Positions 10,745 to 19,525 of a stretch of DNA of 47,063 nucleotides are shown one piece after another. The notes under the pieces are model-generated. The model saw only the letters and a program-made list of their open reading frames with translations. It was not told the origin of the DNA and searched no databases. A program made the translations under genes and the position numbers. How positions within the stretch are numbered: the stretch's first letter is position 1; each line of letters starts with the position of its first letter. The stretch is from Candidatus Nomurabacteria bacterium (GTDB lineage Bacteria > Patescibacteriota > Minisyncoccia > Phycocordibacterales > UBA9973): contig CALRHK010000004.1 of NCBI GenBank assembly GCA_943359475.1, positions 1 through 47,063 on the forward strand. Direction: 5' to 3'.

Positions 10745-11332
10745 CTAGAGCTGTGTTTCTTGTAGGGACTGGTTGATTTCCTGAACGAGGCGAGGACGAA
10801 TAGTACGCACGTGGGCAAAAAGTTCTGTCGTATAAGGCCCCTCGAGTAATGCATGGTCATTATCCTGTGACGCCAAATAACCGAGGTGGTGTAATATCCT
10901 CGTAATAATCACCACCTCTACGAGCGGTATTTCTACGTGAGGAAGTTGTGTTTCTTTCATAAAACGTAAGAATTTGATAATTTCATCAAAAAGAATTTCG
11001 TTTGGTATTTCACCTTGGTAGAGTCTTCCGAGCAAACGCATTACTTTTTCAAAGAGTGACTTAGTGCTTTTCTGTAGTAGCAATCCTGAGAAACTTTCTT
11101 GTGGCTGTCCGCTTGTAACCCTCCACACCTCACGACCGCGGACAAGATCAACTGATGCCAGAGAGAAATCTTGGAGTGCGAAGCGGAGCTTTGACTTGCC
11201 GTGACGAATACCCTGCACCATAGCGTGTACAAGTCCAAGTTCTCGTGTTAGTAGCGTAATACGTTTATTTGCCTCGCCACTTGTTCGAGAGCCGAGCACG
11301 AGCGCATTGGTATGAAAAATCTGGTGTGACAT
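10745..11332 (-). CDS. recO: DNA repair protein RecO
   Basis: MSHQIFHTNALVLGSRTSGEANKRITLLTRELGLVHAMVQGIRHGKSKLRFALQDFSLASVDLVRG. Confidence 0.85.
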   Translation of the reverse strand: MSHQIFHTNALVLGSRTSGEANKRITLLTRELGLVHAMVQGIRHGKSKLRFALQDFSLASVDLVRGREVWRVTSGQPQESFSGLLLQKSTKSLFEKVMRLLGRLYQGEIPNEILFDEIIKFLRFMKETQLPHVEIPLVEVVIITRILHHLGYLASQDNDHALLEGPYTTELFAHVRTIRPRLVQEINQSLQETQL

Positions 11333-11336
11333 AATT

Positions 11337-12257
11337 TTAGAGCTCCTGTAATTTTTTTAAAATTTGTTTTCGTAATAGTAGTGACGTTGTCTGCGCACTA
11401 TTATCTCGAAACGTAATGCCGAGAATTTGCTCGAGATACTTTTGTATTTTTTCATCTTTAGTATAAATATAGTTCTTTCCTTCGCTAATACTTGGAATGC
11501 TCATCATTTGATACTGTGTGCCAAAAGACGAAAGTGCTTTTTCAATAGCCTCTAAATTGTTTTTCAAAAAACTGGAACCGTCCCACAACTCAAGTTGCCC
11601 AAACGTAAGTGGTGCATCTAAAAATGAGAACGTAAAAACTTTGGTATCATTTTTTATTGTTTCGACAACATTACTATAGAGCGTTTTTTCTTGTGCTTCA
11701 AAATACTCTTTTATCCAGTCTTTGGGCACGTTTGCAAATTGCAAAATTTCACGAAATGCAAAAATGTCACGATCGCTTGTAATATCGACAGAGAAATTGA
11801 GTGTATTTGAAACTATCGCATACGCAAGCAGTTTTGCTGATGTCGAAGAAATCATGTTTTCAAATTTTGACTTTTTCCACTCTTCCCAAATGAGCGTAGC
11901 GCACGCGCCAATCATTTCGATATGACTTTGTGATCCTATTTTCTCTTTCCAAAAATCTTCAAAACCACTATGGTGATCAAACACCTCACTCACCTTTTCA
12001 GCTGTAGCAAAATGGGCGATTTCGTTTGGATCTGATACATCGACAAGCACAATACTGTCACCTTCCCCAAGTGGTCGCAATCTAGTTATTTCTGGGAGCA
12101 ATATACGGACATGCTCAGTCACACTGTGGTTCAATACTCCAGGAAGCACAACTTCTGATGCTTCGCCTTTGAGTTTCAGAAGTTCATCGTATGCAAACGC
12201 ACACGCCAGCGCATCAATATCTGTATATTTTTCTCCTGCGGTAATAAGTTTTGTCAT
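11337..12257 (-). CDS. DHH-family phosphoesterase (family II PPase/bypass-like), divergent motif I
   Basis: FDHHSGFE DHH motif, TDIDALACAFAY, VLVDVSDP. Confidence 0.75.
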   Translation of the reverse strand: MTKLITAGEKYTDIDALACAFAYDELLKLKGEASEVVLPGVLNHSVTEHVRILLPEITRLRPLGEGDSIVLVDVSDPNEIAHFATAEKVSEVFDHHSGFEDFWKEKIGSQSHIEMIGACATLIWEEWKKSKFENMISSTSAKLLAYAIVSNTLNFSVDITSDRDIFAFREILQFANVPKDWIKEYFEAQEKTLYSNVVETIKNDTKVFTFSFLDAPLTFGQLELWDGSSFLKNNLEAIEKALSSFGTQYQMMSIPSISEGKNYIYTKDEKIQKYLEQILGITFRDNSAQTTSLLLRKQILKKLQEL

Positions 12258-12830
12258 TTATAACAAGGCAAGCGCTTCTGGTAAACTCACAACTCCGTCT
12301 TCAGCAGTAAAATGACCCTTGTTTTCTATAAGGAAAACTTTTGCATTTAACTTTTCTTCAAACGTGTGCTTATTTTCCTCTACATATTCATATGGTTCAT
12401 TGGTTGATAAGAAGACAGTAATTGCTGGACATACTTTTTTAATTGCCTCAAAATCAATCGGATTTTCTATCCAGGGTCTGCCAATATCCTCGGCGCCCTG
12501 CCCATCATATTCTTCAAGGTGAGCTAGATTAAACCACCCTGCAATAAAGAGTGCTCCGCCTACTACTTTTATATCATCGGGAAGTGTTGAGAGGTAGCGC
12601 ATGATCGTCTGACATCCGATTGAGTGACCAACAAAGTATGTATTTTCATCTGGCACTCCAACAAGAGACGCGAGGTGTGCTACCCATACTTCAATTTTTG
12701 GTTCAAGTGGGTTTGGCATTGCAGGACGTACTACCTCGTAGCCTTTCTTTTGCAATTCAGAGTCAAGCCACACAAGCAACGGCTCGTCTGGATTTCCACC
12801 CCATCCGTGTATAATAAATATCTTTTTCAT
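12258..12830 (-). CDS. RBBP9/YdeN-family alpha/beta hydrolase
   Basis: HGWGGNPDEPLLVWL, FVGHSIGCQTIMRY, NKGHFTAEDG. Confidence 0.88.
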   Translation of the reverse strand: MKKIFIIHGWGGNPDEPLLVWLDSELQKKGYEVVRPAMPNPLEPKIEVWVAHLASLVGVPDENTYFVGHSIGCQTIMRYLSTLPDDIKVVGGALFIAGWFNLAHLEEYDGQGAEDIGRPWIENPIDFEAIKKVCPAITVFLSTNEPYEYVEENKHTFEEKLNAKVFLIENKGHFTAEDGVVSLPEALALL

Positions 12831-12831
12831 A

Positions 12832-15800
12832 TTATTTCTCTATCTTAACAATAAACTTCACATCTTCGACAAGGATTTCATTGCCATCATTTTCAGTAAA
12901 TGAAATAGTTGAAACAAGAACTGTCTTTTTGATATCAGTTTCAAATTTTTCGACAAGCGCTTTTCCTGTCTCATTTGTGTCAACAAGAAGTGAGATGCTG
13001 TCTTTTGGAGTGAGTCCTGCCTCTTTGCGCATATCTTGCAGCGCGCGGATAAGTTCACGAACATTCCCCTCTTGCTTGAGTTCTGGTGTGATTTCTGTAT
13101 TGAGTTCAACTAATTCTGCAATCGTTTTATTTTCAACTACTTCTTTTACGTTCAGCTCATCTTTAATAAGATCGCCGTAATTTGTATCGAGGGAATATTC
13201 TTTAACGAAAATTTTGCTAAGTGGTTGCTTCACTGGAATATTTAATTTCTTTCTTTGCATATTCCCTGTAGTACAAATTTCTCGCACTATTCTCATATTC
13301 TCAAGAATGTGAGAATGTTCTTTTCCTGTTGTTTTTGGCCACTCTGAAAGATGTACTGATTCCTGATCAGTATCATTTTTTAGTTTCTGCCAAATATCTT
13401 CTCCCGCAAACGGCGCGAACGGTGCCATGATTTGTGCAACTGTTTTCATCACTGTATACAATGTCTTTTTTGCTTCTTCATCACCGTCTTTGATTCGGTC
13501 ACGAGAACGGCGAAGGTACCATGTCGAAAGGTCATCGATAAAGTCTCGAAGTGCTCGGACTGGTTCAAGAACCTTATACATATCCATTGAATTTGTAGTT
13601 TCAAGAACCAGTTCGTTCAATCGTGCAAGTATCCACTGATCAAGCACATTACTAGTTTCTAGCTTTTCACTATTTTTTTCCAATGATGTATCTCGATAGA
13701 GTTCATAGAATGAAAGTACGTTGTAAAACAAGTTGAAGATTTTGTTGTGAATTTCTGCGACAGTTTTCTCGTCGTAGTTTTTTGAATCGCCCGGCTGATT
13801 GACTGAGTACATCCAGAGACGAAGTGTGTCCACACCAAACTTATCCATTTGTTCCCATGGATTTACAATATTCCCGATAGACTTCGACATCTTCTTCCCT
13901 TCTTTATCAAGCAAGTGGCCAAGACAAATCACATTCTTATATGGTGTTCCCACTTCCATAAGGACACCGACAGCGAGAAGTGTATAGAACCATCCACGAG
14001 TTTGGTCAATTGCTTCTGAAATAAAATCAGCTGGGTATCCACGAGACGAGCTGAAGAGGCCATGCTTTGGATTAAAACCATTTTCTTTTTCAAATGGATA
14101 GTGGTCCTGCGCAAACGGCATTGCACCAGAATCAAACCACACATCCATCACTTCTTTCACACGACGAAATGCTTTGCCATCTTTCTCAAGAACTACGTCA
14201 TCAATATATGGTCGGTGTGGATCGAGCTCATAGTTTTCATTGTGAGGAAATGACACGAAAGCAACTTCTTTTACCTCTGCATTTTTAAAATAATGAAAAT
14301 CCTTTACATTTTTAATTGTTTCAAGCACGCCAGAGACAGAAAGGTGCCGGGCACCGGTTTCAATTAACCATGCTGGACCACCATGAGTTACGATTAGTAT
14401 TTTTTTATTTGCATATTTTTCTTCAACTTCAAACAGAAACTCCATCACACGACGACGTACATCGTTGTACGATTCGCCATCCTCGGGAGCTTTGTCAAAA
14501 TATTCTTTTGTTTTTGGGAAAACTGCATGATAGTCTTCCCATTTTTTGCCGTCATAAGTTGGACCAAGGTGCATCTCAGTCAAACGAATATCAGAGATCA
14601 CACTCTCCAAAGAGAGACCTAGTTCCTGCGCAATAATATTTGCGCTTTCTTTCGTACGTGAAAGTGGTGAATACAAGATGAGATCAATTTTCCCTTTCAG
14701 TGAACGCGCCGATGCCTTCAGCTCACTTACGCCTTTTTCGGTCAGTACACCATTCTCATTTGGATCATCAGCAATAATCCCCTCGAGATTCCCCTCAGTT
14801 TCTCCATGGCGCATCACAAAGTAAGTGTTCCCGGATTTCTTTGTGTATTTTTTGAGTGTCTCGTATGAATCAACAACTATTTTTTCTCCATCTTCTGCAA
14901 CCCAAATAGGAAGCGGTGTCCCCCAGTATCGCTCACGGGAGATAGCCCAGTCTTTTGCTTCTCGAATCCATTCGCCAAAACGCCCTTCTTTAATATGAGC
15001 TGGTTCCCAATTTATTTTTTCATTTTCTTTAATCAAATCCTTACGGAGTTTTGACATACCGATATACCACGAATCACGTGCGTAGTAGATAAGCGGAGTT
15101 TTACAACGCCAACAGTGTGGATAGGTATGTTCATACTTTTCTTTTTTAAACAAAAGCCCACGATGTGCTAGATCTTTGATAATATCTACTGCAACATCTT
15201 CACCTTTTACAAACTTCCCTTCAAGAAAATCTGTACCTGCTATAAAGTTTCCCGTCTCATCAACAAGATGAAACTTTGGTAACGTATTTTCTGTACCAAC
15301 AACAAAGTCATCTGCACCATACATTGGCGCAATATGTACCATACCCGTACCATCAGTCGTAGTAACAAAATCAGCTGAATATACTTTGTAGGCATTTTGT
15401 AATTTTGGTTTTTCTGTATCAGAGATAAGAGTACTCAAATATGGGTAGAGTGGTTCATACTGCATGCCAACCATTTCGCTCCCTTTGTGTGTTGCAATGA
15501 TTTCATACGGCTCAGTAACTACAGACAGTCTATCTTTTGCAAGGACGAGTATTTCTTCACCAATTTTTATTTCTACATATTCAACATCTTTCCCAACAGC
15601 AAGTGCAACATTTCCTGGAAGAGTCCATGGAGTCGTTGTCCAAGCTAAAAAGTAGGCTTTATCGAAACCTATGATTTTAAACTTTGCATACACTGACAAA
15701 TCTTTTACATCCTGATATCCTTGCGCAAGCTCGTGAGTAGCGAGACCCGTGCCACAACGAGCACAATATGGCACCACCTTGTAGTCTTTATAAAGTAAAT

Positions 15801-16314
15801 CTCTATCACTTACCCGCTTCACAATACTCCAAAGAGATTCAACGTAGTTTGCGTCAAATGTGTAGTAGGCATTTTCCTTGTCTACCCAGTAGCCAATACG
15901 ATCAGTAAATTTTTCCCATTCACCAATATACTCAAATACGCTGTCCTTACACTCCTTATTAAATTGAGCGACACCATATTGCTCAATTTCTTTTTTTGAC
16001 TGTAGTCCGAGCTTTTTTTCTATCTGAAGTTCTACAGGGAGACCGTGAGTATCCCACCCAGCACGACGACGTACATGAAACCCCTGCATTGTTTTGTACC
16101 GAGGAATAACATCTTTAAATGCACGTGCTTCGAGATGGTGTAATGCTGGTTTTGCATTTGCCGTTGGAGGTCCTTCATAAAAGACAAATTCCTTTTTGTC
16201 TTCATTTTTTGAAACTGATTTTTCAAAAATATTATTCTCTTTCCAAAATGCTAAAACACGCTCTTCACGAAGCGCTGCTGTACTTTTCCCCTTTTTTTGT
16301 TCTGTATTTTCCAT
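12832..16314 (-). CDS. ileS: Isoleucine--tRNA ligase with inserted histidine phosphatase domain
   Basis: 1160 aa; GWDTHGLPVE, WTTTPWTLPGN, DVWFDSGAMPFAQ, KKMSKSIGN; inserted FVMRHGETEGN...YSPLSRTKES...IVTHGGPAW at about aa 495-693. Confidence 0.95.
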   Translation of the reverse strand: MENTEQKKGKSTAALREERVLAFWKENNIFEKSVSKNEDKKEFVFYEGPPTANAKPALHHLEARAFKDVIPRYKTMQGFHVRRRAGWDTHGLPVELQIEKKLGLQSKKEIEQYGVAQFNKECKDSVFEYIGEWEKFTDRIGYWVDKENAYYTFDANYVESLWSIVKRVSDRDLLYKDYKVVPYCARCGTGLATHELAQGYQDVKDLSVYAKFKIIGFDKAYFLAWTTTPWTLPGNVALAVGKDVEYVEIKIGEEILVLAKDRLSVVTEPYEIIATHKGSEMVGMQYEPLYPYLSTLISDTEKPKLQNAYKVYSADFVTTTDGTGMVHIAPMYGADDFVVGTENTLPKFHLVDETGNFIAGTDFLEGKFVKGEDVAVDIIKDLAHRGLLFKKEKYEHTYPHCWRCKTPLIYYARDSWYIGMSKLRKDLIKENEKINWEPAHIKEGRFGEWIREAKDWAISRERYWGTPLPIWVAEDGEKIVVDSYETLKKYTKKSGNTYFVMRHGETEGNLEGIIADDPNENGVLTEKGVSELKASARSLKGKIDLILYSPLSRTKESANIIAQELGLSLESVISDIRLTEMHLGPTYDGKKWEDYHAVFPKTKEYFDKAPEDGESYNDVRRRVMEFLFEVEEKYANKKILIVTHGGPAWLIETGARHLSVSGVLETIKNVKDFHYFKNAEVKEVAFVSFPHNENYELDPHRPYIDDVVLEKDGKAFRRVKEVMDVWFDSGAMPFAQDHYPFEKENGFNPKHGLFSSSRGYPADFISEAIDQTRGWFYTLLAVGVLMEVGTPYKNVICLGHLLDKEGKKMSKSIGNIVNPWEQMDKFGVDTLRLWMYSVNQPGDSKNYDEKTVAEIHNKIFNLFYNVLSFYELYRDTSLEKNSEKLETSNVLDQWILARLNELVLETTNSMDMYKVLEPVRALRDFIDDLSTWYLRRSRDRIKDGDEEAKKTLYTVMKTVAQIMAPFAPFAGEDIWQKLKNDTDQESVHLSEWPKTTGKEHSHILENMRIVREICTTGNMQRKKLNIPVKQPLSKIFVKEYSLDTNYGDLIKDELNVKEVVENKTIAELVELNTEITPELKQEGNVRELIRALQDMRKEAGLTPKDSISLLVDTNETGKALVEKFETDIKKTVLVSTISFTENDGNEILVEDVKFIVKIEK

Positions 16315-16328
16315 AGTGTATATAAATT

Positions 16329-16380
16329 AAAAAGCTCGTCCTTGCACAACAATAACTTGTTGCAATGCAAGGACGAGCTT
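16329..16380 (-). terminator. T-box attenuator terminator
   Basis: AAGCTCGTCCTTGCA...TGCAAGGACGAGCTTTTT, about 15-bp stem plus inner CAACAA/TTGTTG, then T-tract. Confidence 0.92.
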
Positions 16381-16530
16381 CCTCGTGGTACCACCTTGTT
16401 TCTCCGCCAGAGGCGAACTTATTACCGCTGTATCGGGCATACCCGCTAGAGTCTACTTACCTTTTAGGCTTTCTTTCTAGAGCTCTGAGGTGATTGTATC
16501 CGCCACTCGCGGAATCCTCATCAACGCTAC
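16329..16530 (-). promoter_or_regulatory. T-box riboswitch (Ile specifier AUC) controlling ileS, very short Stem I
   Basis: Minus strand: stem UGAGG...AUACAAUCA/CCUCA with AUC at 16494-16492; pseudoknot-capable CGGGUAUGCCCGAUAC; stem III CGCCUCUGGCG; antiterminator AAGG-UGGUACC-ACGAG/CUCGU-CCUU (T-box bulge 16393-16387); competing terminator. Confidence 0.9.
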
Positions 16531-16533
16531 AGT

Positions 16534-16564
16534 TTTATACTACACCGCCAAAGAGATTTTGCAA
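16534..16564 (-). promoter_or_regulatory. Putative promoter of the T-box/ileS transcript
   Basis: TTGCAA-16-TAGTAT (or -19-TATAAA) just upstream of the leader. Confidence 0.5.
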
Positions 16565-16565
16565 G

Positions 16566-16597
16566 AAAACACCCCTACTTTTGTAGGGGTGTTTTTG
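16566..16597 (-). terminator. Intrinsic terminator downstream of the FN3 protein gene
   Basis: AACACCCCTAC-TTTT-GTAGGGGTGTT hairpin with T-rich tail on both strands. Confidence 0.85.
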
Positions 16598-16606
16598 ATT
16601 CAATCA

Positions 16607-18931
16607 TTATGGGCACAAAAGTGAGTATGCGTATGGTGTATTATTTGCTCGCTTATAATATTCAATACCAAACCCTTCAAATCCCGCACTCCTACTATTA
16701 GACACAATGCGACTATATGCATCAACAAGTTGATTCATCATATTTGTACATGTTGCACCGGCAACATCACTAAAGCTTGTCGTCGCACCATATCCAGGCG
16801 CAGTCTCTACTCCCAGACGCACTTTTTTACCGAGCGTAATACCATAATCAAGTTCATTTCTTCCATCGTTATAAATTGAAGAACCAGTAACTACATAATC
16901 CTGCACCGTCATCATGTCGAGCGAATCAAAGAGGTGCTTCATTACCGATTTACCAGAGATGCTTCCTGTTCCATTTGGTGTACGAATGAAAGTGCTATCT
17001 GTAAGACCAGTATCAGTATCAAGCCAACGTGGCGGAGCCATATCAAACAGTACATCAGATCCAGCAAGTGTCGCACGAATTGCTTCAGTCATATCGAGAT
17101 ATGCATTTGCAATTTTTTGATTACCAGCAGTCGTCTGTCCCCATTGTGGATCAAAAGACGGATATCCTTGTGCAGTATTGAGTAGGTAAGGCTCAACATC
17201 ATATTGCATACCAATAAGTTTTGCATTTCCGGCAGTAATACTATTGTTAAAACTTTTTATGGTATTTGCCCAATCAACTGCTGCAGTTGTTGTGCCTCCA
17301 GAAGTAAAGTACGTATTCCCTGGTAGTGCGACCCAGTCTGCTGCACCATCGAGCGCTTCTACTTCAAGACAATACTGATCGCGCGCTATATTGAGGAAAT
17401 CTTTCAAATTATCAACATCATTTGTATTACCGAAAAAGACAGTTGGTAAATTAAGGTAAACTGTCTGAATTTTGTGAGAATTAATGAAGTTAAAGAAATC
17501 GATCGAAGTCTGTGTCGAAGTATCTACAATATCACTGTTGTCTTTCCATACCCACATCTGCAGTGGAAATGGATATCCTGCTGCTGGAGCATTTGCGCAC
17601 GTAGGCGATGTGAATGAGTTTTCGCTCGAAAGGGTTGTTATTCCAGCAGCATTTGTTGATTTTACTTTGTAATAATATGTTTGACCGGAAGTAAGATTAT
17701 ACATAGAAACTCTATGTGCGGTCACCAATGTACTTACTGCGGTTGTTGCATACGGATAAGCACCTCCAGTTGCATGAGAAACGGTATCATAGAGCACTTG
17801 TGTAGTTGCTGGCACGTCGGTTGTCCAAGCAATTTTTCGCGTAACAGAAGTTGTTCCTGTTGTTGTAATGTTTGAAATAACTGGACCAGAGGTATTTGGA
17901 TTAGTTGTCACAGTAAGTGGTGGAGAAAAAGGCGAAGTGTTATATCCAGTATCAATTGAACGAATCCTGATGGTGTACTGTGTCCCAGGAATAAGGTTCG
18001 TAAGTGTATAGGAGGTTCCAGTAATTGAACCTCCAGTGTATGCACTTGCGCCTACATATATTTGATAGCCTGCCACACCCACATCATCCGTTGATGGGTC
18101 CCATTGTAAGGAAATAGTTGTCGTCGTTTTTGCTGGTGAAGAAAAATTCGTAGGAGTAGTTGGGTCCTGATTATCAGGTGACATCTGTACTTGGAGCTGG
18201 TTTGTTCTTTGTGAGTAATTTCCTGACGAGTCATGTGCCTGTATGCTAAAGGCAGCATTTGGACCCGATGGCGATCCATAGTAACCTCCTGGTGTAAGCC
18301 CTGTTATTGAAATTGAAAGAGTTCCAGTCTGGCTCGCACAAAGACCGGTAGTGCCACATACTCCCTCAGGGCCGTAGATATCATAGACAATATCTGCTTG
18401 CGGATCGGTATCGTCTGTTGAAGGCGACCATGTAAGCGTAAGGCTTGTTGTGCCTATACTGATTGCATCTAGGTTCTGAGGTATGCTTGGTGGTGTTACG
18501 TCTGTACTAAGAAGCGTATCTCCACCGAGGGAAAAGCCAGCTTGACGACTTATCCCACACACACCACTGACATCACACGACGAAACGTAATATTCATAAT
18601 TTTCTTTTGGATCAAGATTATCAATGATAACTCTGTGGCTCGTAGCTCCAAATTCTTTCTCTGTGGTTTCTTTTTGAATGTCTGTTTTAATAAAATCTTT
18701 TCCTCCCTTGCGCATATAAAGCACCTGAGATGTTGTTGGTTTATCTGTATTCCAATAAATTGCAACCGACGTATCGGAAACTTTTTTTACCTCGACCTTC
18801 GAGATCGTCGCGTCAGTAAAAACTTTTGCTAAAAGACCTTTTTGAATTCCGCTTGTTCCACTATTCCCTAAAATAACAATTACCGCGAGACAAGCAACTA
18901 CGACCGAGAGCGCAATGAGTTTGTTTTTCAT
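16607..18931 (-). CDS. Secreted fibronectin type III multi-domain protein with C-terminal glycoside-hydrolase-like domain
   Basis: 774 aa; signal/TM N-terminus; repeated FN3 motifs (LTWSPSTDDTDP, LQWDPSTDDVGVAGYQIYV); C-terminal region about aa 445-774 with barrel-like features (IGMQYDVEPYLL, RLGVETAP). Confidence 0.75.
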   Translation of the reverse strand: MKNKLIALSVVVACLAVIVILGNSGTSGIQKGLLAKVFTDATISKVEVKKVSDTSVAIYWNTDKPTTSQVLYMRKGGKDFIKTDIQKETTEKEFGATSHRVIIDNLDPKENYEYYVSSCDVSGVCGISRQAGFSLGGDTLLSTDVTPPSIPQNLDAISIGTTSLTLTWSPSTDDTDPQADIVYDIYGPEGVCGTTGLCASQTGTLSISITGLTPGGYYGSPSGPNAAFSIQAHDSSGNYSQRTNQLQVQMSPDNQDPTTPTNFSSPAKTTTTISLQWDPSTDDVGVAGYQIYVGASAYTGGSITGTSYTLTNLIPGTQYTIRIRSIDTGYNTSPFSPPLTVTTNPNTSGPVISNITTTGTTSVTRKIAWTTDVPATTQVLYDTVSHATGGAYPYATTAVSTLVTAHRVSMYNLTSGQTYYYKVKSTNAAGITTLSSENSFTSPTCANAPAAGYPFPLQMWVWKDNSDIVDTSTQTSIDFFNFINSHKIQTVYLNLPTVFFGNTNDVDNLKDFLNIARDQYCLEVEALDGAADWVALPGNTYFTSGGTTTAAVDWANTIKSFNNSITAGNAKLIGMQYDVEPYLLNTAQGYPSFDPQWGQTTAGNQKIANAYLDMTEAIRATLAGSDVLFDMAPPRWLDTDTGLTDSTFIRTPNGTGSISGKSVMKHLFDSLDMMTVQDYVVTGSSIYNDGRNELDYGITLGKKVRLGVETAPGYGATTSFSDVAGATCTNMMNQLVDAYSRIVSNSRSAGFEGFGIEYYKRANNTPYAYSLLCP

Positions 18932-19000
18932 AAATATATTTCTTATGCAATCACCATTATGTATATCTATGAAGTATAAAATAATCTACAGGAAATAGAA

Positions 19001-19021
19001 AAGGCCCCTGTGGAGGGCCTT
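19001..19021 (-). terminator. Intrinsic terminator after 19028-19486
   Basis: AAGGCCC-TCCACAG-GGGCCTTTTC on minus strand. Confidence 0.75.
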
Positions 19022-19027
19022 GGACAT

Positions 19028-19486
19028 TTATGATTGAAAAGTAGGATACACTGCTTGAAAGTGATCCTTGAATCTTCGATCAAAGCAATCTTCGAAAACT
19101 GGACATCCTTTACATTTTCCACCATCAGGACAAATCTTCGTGAGTCGAAGGAGCGCGATACTTCGCAATTCCTCATAAAGTGCTTTTATCTTTTTGGTAC
19201 TATCGAGTGGTCCACAACAGAGGTTTCTTGATACTTCAACAATAGTATTTCTGAAAATTCGCTGATATTCTTCAAAGGTAACGACACCCTCCGTAATTCC
19301 CCTTTTAGTAAGGAAAGCGTGCGCCAAATCTTTTTTGCTTTCAAAAAGAGTTTGGTCATTCAAATACGGGTTTTTCTCTTCGAGAAGCCCCCAGAGTAGC
19401 CGGTAGTGTGCTGGTATTTCAAGCACGGTTGTAGCATTTGGGTTGTATGGAACTTTAACTCTCATGGTGATGAACTTTTTTCCCAT
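19028..19486 (-). CDS. Hypothetical protein with C-terminal Cys cluster
   Basis: 152 aa; CPDGGKCKGCPVFEDC (C-x5-C-x2-C-x5-C). Confidence 0.65.
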   Translation of the reverse strand: MGKKFITMRVKVPYNPNATTVLEIPAHYRLLWGLLEEKNPYLNDQTLFESKKDLAHAFLTKRGITEGVVTFEEYQRIFRNTIVEVSRNLCCGPLDSTKKIKALYEELRSIALLRLTKICPDGGKCKGCPVFEDCFDRRFKDHFQAVYPTFQS

Positions 19487-19525
19487 CCTACCTTACTTCA
19501 CCGCTAATGTAAAATGGAACAAAAA

